Below, piece after piece: positions 1 through 12,580 of a stretch of DNA of 64,000 nucleotides. The position numbers and the translations under genes were made by a program. Origin of the DNA: Phoronis australis (Eukaryota > Phoronida > Phoronidae); assembly GCA_002633005.1 (NCBI GenBank), contig NMRA01000430.1:275521-339520 (forward strand). Reading direction: 5' to 3'. The notes beneath the pieces were generated by a model. That model worked only from the letters and a program-made list of their open reading frames with translations, did no database searches and was not told where the DNA came from. Position 1 is the stretch's first letter; every line of letters starts with the position of its first letter.

Positions 1-1598
1 TGACTACACCAGGTTTGCTACATGGGAATAGGTTATTAAAGACCCCGCTGCCATTCAAGTTGCACATTCACTGCCTTGTGAAAGCATAAACCATTATGAA
101 ATTAACACCTGGGCCCTGAGTTTCAACTTTTTACACAGAATTATTTTTGTTATTTTCTATTTTAGTTTTGTTTGAATTCGAGATAAGTTTCTTTTATTCT
201 ATACTTGAGTACTTATTGATGGCAATTAATGATCCCAGCATTACAGCTAAAAGTTTGAGTCTGAGTTCGAGGTTTTACTAGAAATCTTGAGTTTTTACTC
301 AAATTTTAGCTCGAATCTAGTGGTCATTAAGTACTATCTTGATCTCGCAAGGATGTGGACTAGAAGTGACAAAAACAATTTCAAGTTCGATTTGGATTGA
401 AAGTTTCACTCTAGAGGTGTATTCCCAAAACATGATCGCATAATCACTTTTCAGGGTTTTAAATCAATCTATACAAGACTGGGTTAGAATCTGTTTAGCC
501 CAAAAAGCATTTAAATGCTATGTGGAGAATAATAAAACATCTGTACTAAACTGTGTTGAAAAAATGAACCCTTTTGACATTCCTTATCCACAAATTGTAC
601 CATTTTTCAAGCTGCTATTTACCCAAACTCTTTTTAGAACCGTCATGTAACAATATAAGCTTGGTCTGGTACAAACAATGTTGTTTTTGGCCAAATTAGT
701 AGCAAAAATCACAAGTACTCACATGAAAATTGGCATTGGATTTGGATACTAGTCTGATGTCAATCTTCATGTGTGTGCTCGTGATTAGACTCTTGATCTT
801 GTACTGTTCCTTACTGAGATTACATGTGGTATATTGGCTTCGGTTGAACGGATAGTTTCTTATTGCTTAAGACCTGGTGCAATAACCATGGCTTTGAGCA
901 ATAACAAAGTTTGAATTCTTCCAAGTCCACTAAGGAACAAGTTGAGACAGAGATATATACAGGGCTTGGAATTTTCCTTTTTTGTTTTATTTCCTTTTAT
1001 TTGATTTCCAGCTTCTTTTTTATCATCATTTCTTGGCTTGATTCAGGCCAAAACATTTATTTCAGTTTAATTTTACAACACAAAAATATTTCTATCACAC
1101 AAGCCTGTTGTGAAATGATAGATCACCTGGAAAATTTTCCTCTTATAGTCATTCCAATTCCTGTGTATAGTGGTAAGTTGTTCAGATCAAAATTTATTCT
1201 TATTCACATAAGATGCATTTATAGCAACTTTAAGGGATTTAATTCGAATGAAATCTGGAAGCTAGAAGACACCATCTGATAAGCGCATTCTGAAATCAAC
1301 AATTGTGCTTGTACTTTCCAAGATGTTCAACACATATTGTTAGGTATAGAGATAGGGTTCATTCCACCATCCTTGGGCTTTCAGGGTACCCTCCTAAAAC
1401 CATTCCAAGGGGGTACTCCCACAGGTTTATACAAGACACGACACTCAACTGGGTGATTTTTCTCAAACAATTTCTTTTCAAAATGGTGCTTGAAAAAAAT
1501 CCCTACCACAGCAAACTTTTTCCTATGAATACAACGGGTTTCACTCTGGAAGTTAAAAACACTGCAAATGGCACCTTTTTCCTACTGCAATAGGGGTT
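1..1598. other. Non-coding stretch, nothing recognised
   Basis: AT-rich sequence with no protein-like reading frame and no repeat I could match elsewhere in the window. An open frame at 911-1279 opens with a non-ATG codon and is low-complexity hydrophobic, so I do not call it a gene. Confidence 0.5.
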
Positions 1599-2681
1599 TT
1601 AAAGGAGAATGCCCCCCCCAAAAACAACCTATTTTGTTTCAATTTAGATCGAGTAGTTCTACTCGAAAACGGCACGTTCGGCTGCGCAACCTGACACCTG
1701 ACGGCAGACGGAGGTGTTGAAATTATCCATTGACGTAATTGGTTTCACACTCAGTCTGTTCAGCAGTTCAAAACACGGGTTAGTGGTGTCGGCTTATTGC
1801 TTGAATTCGTCGTTTAGCACCAATAAATCATCAAACTTTGATGTAAAACCCTTAAAATACACCGAGTTCTTATGAAAACGTGTTGTTTTATTTCGCTGTT
1901 ACGCATTTACTGATATTTGGGCACACCATAGCCTACAAAGTTCGGCAGGCCAATTTACCAAGGTCCGTAGCAGACGGGAGTTTGGGGTCTGTTCGGAGAT
2001 GAATTCAAATATTCTTCCGTGGAATACAGACAAGAGAACCTAGATATGTATTGTTAATACTTGTGATTTTTTAGTTCTAAACACACAAAACGATTGTTAT
2101 CCCGACCAGTGGCTCGGACCCCGATGAGGCCCGTCGCGGCCGCCGGGACTGGCACGAACATAAACCAGCTTCAGTTGAAAACTAAACCTCCAGTCACGAA
2201 ATTAAATTTAACTTGATGAACGCATTAATCGTCATTATTTTGACATTTGTCTCTTTATTTTGATACCAGTCCTTAGGGTTTATTTTGCATTACTTATCTC
2301 TATTTATAGCCTCAAGGGCCTACTTTTGTATTCATACATTTCTCTACGCGACACCTGATTGGTCGCCCATATTTCCTTTGTTCAGTTCAACGTGGTCTCT
2401 CTCATTCAGCCATCTATCTCGTCGTCTACAAGACCTACGTTCGTTCTCAGAATTTTTTGTTTGCATTCGTTTCCTTTTGACCCTTGACCCCTTACTCCGT
2501 TCGGGCGCGACGCTCTGCCACTTCTCGTTCCTCTGCTTTACTTCGTCCTTTTCGAGGTAAGTCCCGTTTTTGATTTTAACCAACCTTTTCATTCACGTTA
2601 TACCCCATGTCGCCCGATGTAGGTATAGACCTATTAAGACGGTAAAAATGACTAATTAAATCGGGTGGCATTCTCCTTTAA
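1599..2681. mobile_element. TTAA-ended inverted-repeat DNA element, copy A
   Basis: The left end starts TTAAAGGAGAATGCC and the right end reads GGGTGGCATTCTCCTTTAA, an inverted repeat of about 19 bp with TTAA at both extremes. The first 600 bp match 24393-25010 closely, and the last 70 bp match 26025-26093 and 4050-4122. This is a dispersed family, probably non-autonomous, since no transposase frame is visible. TTAA as target duplication would fit a piggyBac-like mechanism, but I cannot assign a superfamily. A strong splice-donor match (CGAG/GTAAGTC) lies at about 2554. The 3' part belongs to the tandem duplication that follows. Confidence 0.75.
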
Positions 2682-3803
2682 TACGATAACTGTATTTTAA
2701 AACCTTGGACTAGACTCATTTTTGACAACAGGAATCTCTGAACCGACTTCTTCAAGCTTAATGGGTGAAAAAGACACAGCTGTCCAAGAATTACTACGAA
2801 ATGATTCATTTGTTAGCCTTAGCTCTTATAAAACGATTGTGCATTTGAAACATTAGGCTACAATTTTATTGAAATCCAAACCTCAGACCACAAACACAAT
2901 GTTTTTTAGCCACTGTCTAAATGGGTGGAGATTCTTCTAGTACTGGATTATGCACAAAACTAAAGCCGGGTTAGGGCCCATTTGGAACACCTCTCGGGTA
3001 TTTTCGTAGCTGGAGCACCTCGGCTATTTTCCAATTTACATGTACAAATTTTTCTTAGAAACACTTCAGGTATTTTCGTAGCCTCAAACATCCTCTCGGA
3101 GATGAACGTTATCCAAAATATGGCAAGTCACGTGATTTTCAATCTTGACAGTAATAGGCAAACTGAAGTCCGCACACATGCAGAGAGCATTCACCTATTT
3201 GGTGAAATTTGTGGTTACGAAAACACCCGAGGTGTTCTGGATGCCCTTGGAAGTTAATGTTTTCAGTGCATGCTCGAACTTTATGGTCAATCATTCTCCA
3301 CTAAGTTTGATAATCACGCAGGTTAAATTCACCTCCAATGAGAAAATTGAGGCCCCGAATATACTCAAGTTGATCTGAATGGCTTAGGACCCTCAAGTTG
3401 TGCGGGGTCCCACCTCAAAAAGGGAAATGGGGAAGAACAAATTAGTATTTCAACGAGGTGGGAGGTGTAGCTTGAGAATTGTGGCTACCTGGAGGGTCGA
3501 AAATTGTGGTGTTCTAGGGGTTGAATACTGTGTAGGCTGCGAAGTGGTGGAAATTGGGTGCCAGCAGTATCTACTGTGACATACACAGACGGGAAAGGGG
3601 GGGGCAAGGGGCCATGGTTCTGCCTAAAATTCTCCCAGATTGGCAGTTGGGGGTGAAAATGTCTGACGGGCAAAATACTCTGCCCTTGCCCCTACCCCCT
3701 AACTCAAAATCCTGGATCATCTCCTGCTGTAAGATCTTACAGCAGGGGAGGATCCAGGATTTCGGGACGTTTTCATTTCATAAAAAGCATTCAAACAATG
3801 AAA
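2435..3803. repeat. Tandem duplication, first copy (1.37 kb)
   Basis: This block recurs at 3876-5270 with scattered substitutions; the second copy carries 26 bp more near 4452. It starts inside the inverted-repeat element and runs through non-coding DNA to a single N at 3804. It contains a conceptual exon-like frame at 2700-2905 that has an in-frame stop here but not in the second copy. Confidence 0.9.
3707..3762. repeat. Near-perfect 56-bp hairpin palindrome
   Basis: Two 28-base arms are centred on AGATCT at 3732-3737. The arms read AAATCCTGGATC outside and CTGCTGTAAG inside, with two mismatched arm positions. The same palindrome recurs in the second duplication copy at about 5174-5229. Confidence 0.85.
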
Positions 3804-3804
3804 N
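3804..3804. other. Single-N assembly join
   Basis: One undetermined base lies exactly where the first duplication copy stops. The next 71 bases are unique and the second copy starts at 3876. Confidence 0.9.
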
Positions 3805-3875
3805 TATTGCAAGATTGCGGATGGAAAAGTGTCCTGTAGCAGACCCCAACCAACCTCGAGGGTCTGTGCAGGAGA

Positions 3876-5270
3876 CTACGTTCGTTCTCAGAATTTTTTG
3901 TTTGCATTCGTTTCCTTTTGACCCTTGACCCCTTACTCCGTTCGGGTGCGACGCTCTGCCACTTCTCGTTCCTTTGCTTTACTTTGTCCTTTTCGAGGTA
4001 AGTCCCGTTTTTGATTTTAACCAACCTTTTCATTCACGTTATACCCCATGTCGCCCGATGTAGGTATAGACCGATTAAGACGGTAAAAAAGACTAATTAA
4101 ATCGGGTGGCATTCTCCTTTAATACGATAACTGTATTTTAAAACCTTTGACACTAGACTCATTTTTGACAACAGGAATCTCTGAACCGAATTCTTCAAGC
4201 TTAATGGGTGAAAAAGACAAAGCTGTCCAAGAATTACTACGAAATGATTCATTTGTTAGCATTAGCTCTTATAAAAAGATTGTGCATTTGAAACATAAGG
4301 CTACAATTTTATTGAAGTCCAAACCTCAGACCACAAACACAATGTTTTTTTAGCCACTGTCTAAATGGGTGGAGATTCTTCTAGTACTGGATTATGCACA
4401 AAACTAAAGCCGGGTTAGGGCCCATTTGGAACACCTCTCGGGTATTTTCGTAGCTACAAATTTACCCTCGTAACATCTGGAGCACCTCGGCTATTTTCCT
4501 ATTTACATGTACAAATTTTTCTTAGAAACACTTCAGGTATTTTCGTAGCCTCAAATATCCTCTCGGGGATGAACGGTATCCAAAATATGGCAAGTCACGT
4601 GATTTTCAATCTTGACAGTAATAGGCAAACTGAAGTCCGCACACATGCAGAGAGCATTCACCTATTAGGTGAAATTTGTGGTTACGAAAACACCCGAGGT
4701 GTTCTGGATGCCCTTGGAAGTTAATGTTTTCAGTGTATGCTCGAACTTTATGATCAATCATTCTCCACTAAGTTTGATAATCACGCAGGTTAAATTCACC
4801 TCCAATGAGAAAATTGAGGCCCCGAATATACTCAAGTTGATCTGAATGGCTTAAGACCCTCAAGTAGTGCGGGGTCCCACCTCAAAAAGGGAAATGGGGA
4901 AGAACAAATTAGTATTTCAACGAGGTGAGAGGTGTAGCTTGAGAATTGTGGCTACCTGGAGGGTCGAAAATTGTGGTGTTCTAGGGGGTGAATACTGTGT
5001 AGGCTGCGAAGTGGTGGAAATTGGGTGCCAGCAGTATCTACTGTAACATACACAGACGGGAAAGGGGGGGGCAAGGGGCCATGGTTCTGCCTAAAATTCT
5101 CCCAGATTGGCAGTTGGGGGTGAAAATGTCTGACGGGCAAAATACTCTGCCCTTGCCCCTACCCCCTAACTCAAAATCCTGGATCATCTCCTGCTGTAAG
5201 ATCTTACAGCAGGGGAGGATCCAGGATTTCGGGACGTTTTCATTTCATAAAAAGCATTCAAACAATGAAA
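3876..5270. repeat. Tandem duplication, second copy (1.40 kb)
   Basis: Matches 2435-3803. It includes the right 247 bp of the TTAA-ended element (to 4122) and the 56-bp hairpin. An open frame at 4147-4353 gives a hydrophilic peptide that could be an exon relic. Most differences between the two copies in that frame change an amino acid, and one makes a stop in the first copy, so I do not treat it as a working exon. Confidence 0.9.
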
Positions 5271-5490
5271 AAATGCCAAGTGAAAATAGTGAAGCCATTG
5301 TTAATTCAGGTTTATTTTCCTAGTAAGGAATCATTAATTACATGATTTTACTACAGTTTGTTGGTAATATCACAATATATAAACAGTTACCTCACCAGAG
5401 AGTTCCCCCCGACCGCAAACTCGACCCAGTCTCAAAATAACTTTTACTCTCGCGACACCTAGCGACCTGATAACGTAATACCGGATGTCA

Positions 5491-5597
5491 GCATGCGCAG
5501 AGCAAACTTCCTGGTTAAAAATTGCCAGCTGACAGCCAATGAAAACCATCGTTCTAGTGCGCTGTACCTGAGCCTTCACAAGCAATCCGTGACGTCA
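5491..5597. promoter_or_regulatory. CpG-containing promoter-like cluster (NRF-1, CCAAT, CRE motifs)
   Basis: Within about 110 bp lie GCATGCGCAG (NRF-1-like, 5491), AGCCAAT (5534) and a palindromic CRE, TGACGTCA (5590). The surroundings (5395-5900) are richer in CpG than neighbouring DNA and open in one frame from 5493 to 5921. I could not identify the transcript it would serve, so the promoter reading is an inference. Confidence 0.35.
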
Positions 5598-5929
5598 ACT
5601 TGTGAGGTTATAGCTAGCCTCAGAAAGTTCGATGTTGACCTAGGTCTAAACTTCTCTGCAACCCACTGTCAGGGGATGAAAACAATTCAAAGTCCGCCTC
5701 TCAAAATAGGACTTGCTTTGCTGGAATGTAGAACTGCGGTCATGGGAGTGTATTCACCTCCTGATTGCGAAGCGATCGAGTGTTGGTATCTTAATCAGCG
5801 CGTGCTCTCACCGGCAGGTCACCGGTTTATCCACCAGCGCTCGACTCTGAAATATCTTTTTCACGTCATCCCGGATCACTTTAAAACAAGGTCTCATTTT
5901 GTAACCCAAAACGGTAATTGAAATACAGT

Positions 5930-8900
5930 ACACATAATCATATTAAATAATGTGTGGCTTATTGAAATAGGTCTATACTGGTATCATTTTTGTTATTATA
6001 GTATAATTGATTTGAGAACCAAAGGCTTCTTACAAAATTTGTGTTTAGAACAAGGGCCATTCAGTATCTGAATGAGATTCCATGGTGTGGGTGGGTGACG
6101 TGCCGATTGAAAGGGTAATTTTTACCAATTTTGGCATCAAATTGGGAAAGGTTTTTGTCGAGTTTGGGCCTGAATTGATAGGATATGGTTTTCTCTAAAT
6201 TTTGTATTGACAGGTTTATTTTTTCAAAATTCGATCACTGTTGCTTTGAATAAGAAATAAATAACTGTTTATTCAGTGGGTATTCTTTTGAGTATTCATT
6301 CTGTAAGCCTCTCTGGTATTGAATTCAAGCACCCCTTTGAGTCACGTTTTGAAACGAGTCACTTTATTCCTGTCACTATAAGTAATGGGTGGCTTATTGA
6401 AAAGGGTTCATGGAGGCACACTAGTGCTCATTTCTCCTGACGAATATCCTGGTCGCAAAATTTTCTTAAACCTCTTAAAATGTAATTGCATGCTCCTGAC
6501 TGTGCTAATGTATTACAGGAACTAAACAACAATGCTTTTTGAATATCAAAAAGTGCAGCTGTATTCACTGACACGTTGTCAATGTGAAAACAAAAAAATC
6601 TGCAACTAGGTGACCTTTTCACTAATGACATACCTCACGGGCTCAAATAGCACCATGTCACGATACTTACTGGATATGGCGGATCATTTTCGCTACAAAA
6701 CTTTTTCTTAAAAACATAAGACAATTTTCAACCAACTTCATATGCACAATGTTTCTCAATAATTTGGCCTAGCAATCACATAGATAAGGAAGTTACTCAC
6801 AAATTCAGATATACATGACCTCAGAAAACAAAAACTATTCTACAAGTGAAAATTGCTAACGTACAAGCTACTGTTTTACCTTAAATTGCGTACAGGCAAC
6901 CTTGGCTTTTTTGAATTCCAGCTGATAGCTGCAATTACTGCAACATATGTAAAGCATCGGGAAGTTATGCACATTTCAGCCTGTGTTAAGTCCAATTTGA
7001 GGACGCTGCTGGAAGTTGCATAATACAACAACAAATATAAGAGTGTTTTCATTGTTTCCTTTCAGACCTACAATCTTCTATAAATTTGTGTATTCTCATT
7101 CAAAGCCTTGTGCCAGGATTTCCACACCAAACATCCAGGGTACTACATTTCTCCACTGCCGTTGAAGGGTAGTGCTGAAACTTTTTATAGCCAATACAAG
7201 TACATATCAAGTAGAAAGCTGACATCAGTAAATTTTCCACATGCCGTACTGACAAAGAAACGGCAGAGAGGTCAGAGGTATTGTTGCAACCCATGAGATT
7301 CCACTCGGGAAAAAGCGCAAAAAAGGACTGAGGGACACAACAATGTACTGATTCACATGACATAGTCACAGTAGTAACATGCCTACCAGTGCTCTGAATA
7401 TGATAAGACTGTTACAAGTATTTTACTAGTGCCATTTTTGGTTCGAATAGCACCTCTCTGAGTGGAAATATACGGTGTACTTTGCATTATGTTGACTGAT
7501 TTTGTTGTTTAACATTAGCTAAGTTAATGTGATATCATAATGGTTGTGACGTTCATAGATCTGGAAAATGCAACAATGATAACTCTTAAAGTACATGTGT
7601 ATTCTATTGTGCTGTACAACACTACAAGGACAATTGTTACACAAATTTAGAAACAGACCACAGAAAGTTATTTGGACAATTTGAGCAAATGATGCGATAC
7701 ATATCAATTTAATTCACGTTTTATTAACTGCTACCTGACGATAAAGTTTATCACGCAAACCCACGTCGCCTTTCGTTCGCATGCTTCTGCCTTCAAAGCT
7801 TCTTCCTGCCTCTCCTCTGAGGAAACCCTCAATATGTGCATTGGTATATTTACGACAGGAATTGTTCTTACAAAGTCGCCAATCACATGTACATCGAAAA
7901 TGTAGGGCTTGACTTTGTAATTGTCACACCCATTGTCACCAACTCTATATCATCTTTTACCTTGGATTGTATAATCTGCAAAGGGGAACATGGCAAAAGT
8001 TAAAGTGAGAGAGGGGTATCTAGAGGCACACAATTAGGATGTTTAGTGATGATGTATCGGCAACACGATTTGGACCCACAAGCAGGACTAGTGAACATAA
8101 CAGGTCATTCCGAAATCTAACACTACTTGGAAACCCCAAAACTTTAAATCTCATTTCTAAGTCAAGCACTACTGTGACAGTCTTGATATTCTAGTGAATG
8201 TATATGTTCACTCTTTTACCACCTAGTCTCACATAACCTAGCATAAGGATGCAGGGAAAAGTTGAATTGCGGCATGATTTAATCTCTTATCTTAAAACTG
8301 TTATATACTCACCTTTACAATTTTGTGTCTATGGTTACCAATGAACTCTTGTCGAATGGAACTATCCAGCTTGCTCAGAAATGGCAAGAAGGAATGGTGT
8401 AGGTACAGTAAATTACCTCAATCTCTGCACTTTTGCTTAATGGAAGAAGGATGCCAAGCCTAGATAGAAAAACAGAAGTTAGGAAATCACAAGAACCACA
8501 CTGAACTAGTACTGTAGAACTAAAACTGAAAGTTCGTTCATTGAGAACATTGTACTTTTTCAATAAAAACTTTCTTTAAGGTCCTTTCATCCTGAAGGCA
8601 TATTCATGTGCAAGCATGCTTCACTTAAAGTCAAGTCATGCACTTAAATGGGTGTTTTGTACATATCCTTTGTCTATTTTAGTACTTAGTACTTAAATAT
8701 GCAATTTAAACAAAAGTTGCATTTTGGTACAAACAAGTCAAACTACATACTTTAAAGATACATAGTCTCATTAAATTGTGAATATGCAAATGAAGTACTA
8801 ATTTACAAACTACCCTGGGTCTTCCCATATCAATGTACCGGAAACCATTCGAGAACCAGTTACAATTACAATATCCCAAAGGCTCGTTTTGCGAAACTAT

Positions 8901-9986
8901 TTTTATGCATTGTTGCCCAAATCAAATAAGGAACAGTTTTTAATATTTGAATATTTAACTATCAAATAACAACTGCATTATATTTGAAATTATTGGGGTT
9001 TTTGTATGTTCACATTTTGTTTTTAAGCTTTCAGTTGCAGTTTTCTTTAAAACAGCAAATTGTCTCTTGTATGTCACTATGTGGTCTCCTGTGCCATTTT
9101 ATTTTAAATCCATCTACATGTACTCAGCAGTCTGTAGCACACCCTTGACAAAGAGCGCATTGCTCAAAATGTGGGGATATTTAAATATATTTTAGTACTG
9201 ACGCTCGTCGTTTTAGTTTTACTATTTAAAATTATTTACCAATTGTTTCTTTTTCTGTACACACATTTCTCCATGAAGTCATTAGGTGGTAGTTGCTAAA
9301 ATTCAAATCTTCATGGTATTAACGAGACGTGGCATCTTTAAAATATGTCTATGTTCAGCTTGTCCCGAAATCAAAAGAAACCTGTGATTCGCATACTGTT
9401 TTATTGGGAAACTAATCATGGACATTGCTTTGCTTTCAATCACTGAGAAAGTCACCTGCTTTGCAATGAGGGTCATTAGAGTGAACTGAGGAAAGTTTGC
9501 AACAATTCAGTTTTGACAATAACATGAAATGATGAGAGTCATGTGACCATTGATACAAAACAAAGGACATGAATAATTTTATAACTCCCAATCTCATCAC
9601 TTTATTCCCAGGAAATCAAAATAAAACGTAATTACTTCTTTTTGATCGACATCTGCAGAAATGGTCACAGCAGCCAGAAATTTTTTTTCTCAGATTGTAT
9701 GGTGCATCACCCCTGTTCTTCTTGTATGTACGGTACATCTCTCCAATACAACCACCTGCCAGTACGTGTAAACCCCAATCAGGTGAGGCTGGGGTGGGAG
9801 TCCAGAGGTACGACTAATTAAACTGGGGCCGGGAAAAAGATTCCGTCTACTTGTGACACTGGTGCTTTCAATGCTGGTAGTGGCTGCTGTACTAGCAGAG
9901 GACACGGTGACGAAGCCAGAGGACTCGCGGTGCATATACCAAAAGTAGCATTGCACACTGCACTGCGTTGCAAGTCAGTGTAATGT
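5930..9986. other. Non-coding stretch
   Basis: About 4 kb without a recognisable gene. One direct repeat was noticed: GTGGCTTATTGAAA occurs at about 5951 and, in a similar context, at about 6387. The remaining short open frames are of chance length. Confidence 0.45.
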
Positions 9987-10274
9987 TTACTCCTCAAGTC
10001 CAATTGTGGTAGCACCATATGGCCGAATAAATTTTCTGTGAACTTTCACGCAGAGCATGACCTCACTCAGTGCGCGAAACACTACGTCGGTCTCGCTCTT
10101 CGCCACCCGTTTCCTGGCTATTCGATCCGCAATATTCCGCTTTAGTTCATGGAAGAGGCCGTACAACTACTCAAATATTACTTCACTAAACGGAGCCGAG
10201 ACAAACGTGTCCCACAGAAGTTCCCTTGCTGGATAAAATCCGTCACAATGAGATTCTTTTGTCACAAAATCCCG
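9987..10274 (-). pseudogene. Coding relic or exon pair with one in-frame TAG
   Basis: On the minus strand a 96-codon frame has protein-like composition throughout and is interrupted once, by TAG at 10167-10169. Before the stop it contains PARELLWDTFVSAPFSEVIFE; after it, ELKRNIADRIARKRV and ALSEVMLCVKVHRKFIRPYG. Local CpG is high. A possible splice acceptor (TTTTATCCAG) precedes the codon for R of RELLW, so the first half could be a terminal exon and the second half unrelated. I do not recognise the family. It may be a decayed gene, a transposon fragment, or a true exon with a sequencing error. Confidence 0.35.
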
Positions 10275-11264
10275 TTATAACAATGCCATTTCGATATAAG
10301 AACTGACGAGAATCTCGAAAACTCCCATTTACAGCATGCAAATTTGATATGCTAATGAGGGAGGACTTGACTACTGCGCCATTTATACATCGACGGAAAA
10401 GCTTACCCGTGACTGCGTGTGGGAAATTGCGATTGCGTGCGCTGAAGTCGATATTTTCAAAGTACAATTACACCACTGTTTAAGGTTGCAAAGTGAATTT
10501 TTTTGATATCTTTCTCTAGAAAAAGCTTCATTCTCTCTGATGAAATCATCTGTTTTCTTTTAAATGAAACTTAACTCCTGAAATTAATCCGGGGAAGGAG
10601 ACCAAAAACGGCGGTTTAGCTAGTTGTCCCTTCCTGGTTATCTCTTCCTGCTAGAACTTATGTAAAGGGCGTATGTCGTGTTTAGCGGATGATTTGAGGA
10701 ATTTGTTGACAACAATTGCCAGGAAACTGATTTACTTGTGTTTTTGAATGAGAAAAGACAAGTTTTTACCTACTTTTGATGTAACCTGGTGGCTGTCATT
10801 TGCTATCAACCTCTGTCGTCTGCCGTCCCAGAAACCGGGTGCGATTTCAGGTGGCTGTCAGACAGATCAAATTTGCCAAATAAGTAGCCGGAAAGGGGCT
10901 TACTATGACCACTCGTTTAGAATCTAGATAGTACGAACATTCCGAATCGGTAGTCAGACTTTTTCCAGCACTTGCAAGGAAATAGAACCTTCTAGGAAAT
11001 AACTGTCAAATTTTTGGTAATATATTTTTCCGATGTATATTAACCGATCAAAAACCTCCACAGTTCGATAGAGTTTTCAACGGACTTTCATTTTCTCTAA
11101 TGTCCCCGGCCCCACGCCTAAGTCGGTTGCCACAGTTTAACCCTGACACCTGAATTTTTTGGGGGGAACAACTCCCCCCCGGACCCCGCTACTATACTGA
11201 TGTTGTACCCGTGTGTATGATATTACTGGGTAATAGTTGATCTATAACTCATTCGTCGTTGCCG
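10275..11264. other. Non-coding upstream region of the GPCR gene
   Basis: No gene seen. TTGACAACAATTG-type AT-rich sequence alternates with short GC patches. The 11160-11185 segment holds runs of G and C. Confidence 0.4.
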
Positions 11265-11272
11265 TATAAAAG
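11265..11272 (+). promoter_or_regulatory. TATA box of the GPCR gene
   Basis: TATAAAAG lies 98 bp upstream of the ATG at 11363. Initiation about 30 bp downstream would give a leader of roughly 65 nt with no upstream ATG obvious in it. A clear TATA box suits a restricted, cell-type-specific gene. Confidence 0.6.
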
Positions 11273-11362
11273 CTCATTTTTTGATCTCATCGGTAGTTAG
11301 TTCTCTACCAGAACACTCCGAACTCATCATTTGAAATCTGATAGGAATTTGAAGTGTCACTA

Positions 11363-12580
11363 ATGGCTGTGAACGCGAGTAACTTAACCGACTACAGCTT
11401 GGACGCTGCTTACCGAGAGGTTTGGTTAGCGAGCTGCAGAACGGCTAATGTGTTTTATGGAACAATATCGTCGTTAGCGTGCTTGCTCAACATTGTAGCT
11501 CTCGGAGTTATTTTGTGTTCCAAGATATCAGAGGCTGCTACATTTTACCTCATTAATCTCGTCATCGTCGACTTGATAACGCCAGCTTTACAAATCACTC
11601 TTGTTGTAATTGACCCCGATTGTTACTATACTTACAGATTCAGGTTTTCTCTTGATACAAATCTTACATTTGATATCGTGTTTCGGTCGCTGAGTGATTG
11701 CCTGCAATGTGTTGCTTTTTACGGATACTTGCTGAACGCCGTGTTCATGATCTTGGATAGGTTTGTTGCTACCTGGCAGCCGTTTTCTTACCAGCGTCTC
11801 GTCACCAAAAGGCGCGTCGCGCTTAGTATCGTGTGCGTTTGGTTTCTGTCCGTCGTCATGGGATTCTTGCCTTATATAATCAGTTTGGCATCCCTTGAGC
11901 AACTAAAGACATCTCGTTATACTCATAACATGACGTTAATGGAGGTGTTCTTTGTTGATTTGTATACTGGTAATATGCATACAAGCTTACAAGTTTTGTT
12001 TTTTACTGCTTGTGTAATATTTTGTTGGATACTATTTGTATATGTCGTAATATTTCGTGCCATCAGACGTCATCACAAGTTCTTGCAACTCACTCATCAG
12101 CAGAGCAAAGGTATATTGAAGGGAGCAGTCACTTCCGCCTTAATTGTGGGATCCTATGCATTGTGTTGGCTGCCATTCGGTATAACGGGGATCGTCATGA
12201 GCTATGACTCCAGTGGTGTTGACGTTAAGACATATGCCACACTGACTCAGTGGAAGGTTGCCAATTTTGGGCTCGTCTTACTGAATTCTGTGTGCGATCC
12301 TATCATTTATATTATGATAAACACAAAATTCAGATCATCTCTCGTGAGAGGGCTGAAGGTGTGTGGTTGTGACTGTCAGCGGCGAGCCAACAGACGGCGC
12401 TCTTCCTCCAGTAATAGACTAACGTTGTCGACAACTTTTGGCCATGGTAGACGGCAGCAGACACGCTCAGCTGATTTAGTCATTGCGGAACAATGTGAGG
12501 AGATGTCTGTGAGGAATTCGCATCATCGGTCTCAAGGCGAGCAACCTTTACCATGGACCGTTGAACACTTACCACTTTAG
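11363..12580 (+). CDS. Rhodopsin-class (class A) orphan G protein-coupled receptor, single exon
   Basis: Encodes 405 residues with seven hydrophobic spans and no intron. Numbering from the ATG at 11363, class A landmarks are N43 (helix 1), D70 in NLVIVDL (helix 2), D132-R133-F134 (the DRY motif with F for Y), W160 (helix 4), C268-W269-L270-P271 (helix 6 CWxP) and D312-P313-I-I-Y316 (helix 7, D replacing N of NPxxY). N-glycosylation sites are N5 and N7 on the N-terminus, N100 and N189. C334, C336 and C338 could be palmitoylated; the tail is Arg/Ser rich. The position where helix 3 normally carries the disulfide cysteine (3.25) is not Cys, and helix 5 lacks its usual proline. Both absences recall the melanocortin, lysophospholipid and cannabinoid receptors, but the ligand is unknown. 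An in-frame GTG at 11354 is not a plausible eukaryotic start. Confidence 0.93.
   Translation: MAVNASNLTDYSLDAAYREVWLASCRTANVFYGTISSLACLLNIVALGVILCSKISEAATFYLINLVIVDLITPALQITLVVIDPDCYYTYRFRFSLDTNLTFDIVFRSLSDCLQCVAFYGYLLNAVFMILDRFVATWQPFSYQRLVTKRRVALSIVCVWFLSVVMGFLPYIISLASLEQLKTSRYTHNMTLMEVFFVDLYTGNMHTSLQVLFFTACVIFCWILFVYVVIFRAIRRHHKFLQLTHQQSKGILKGAVTSALIVGSYALCWLPFGITGIVMSYDSSGVDVKTYATLTQWKVANFGLVLLNSVCDPIIYIMINTKFRSSLVRGLKVCGCDCQRRANRRRSSSSNRLTLSTTFGHGRRQQTRSADLVIAEQCEEMSVRNSHHRSQGEQPLPWTVEHLPL

Noticed and set aside
2344-2592. Basic, Arg/Lys-rich minus-strand ORF, repeated at 3791-4033
   Set aside because: Falls inside the inverted-repeat element and its duplicate; composition is biased and there is no good ATG context.
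11354-11362. GPCR start at GTG 11354
   Set aside because: A non-ATG start is not expected in an animal gene when an ATG follows three codons later.
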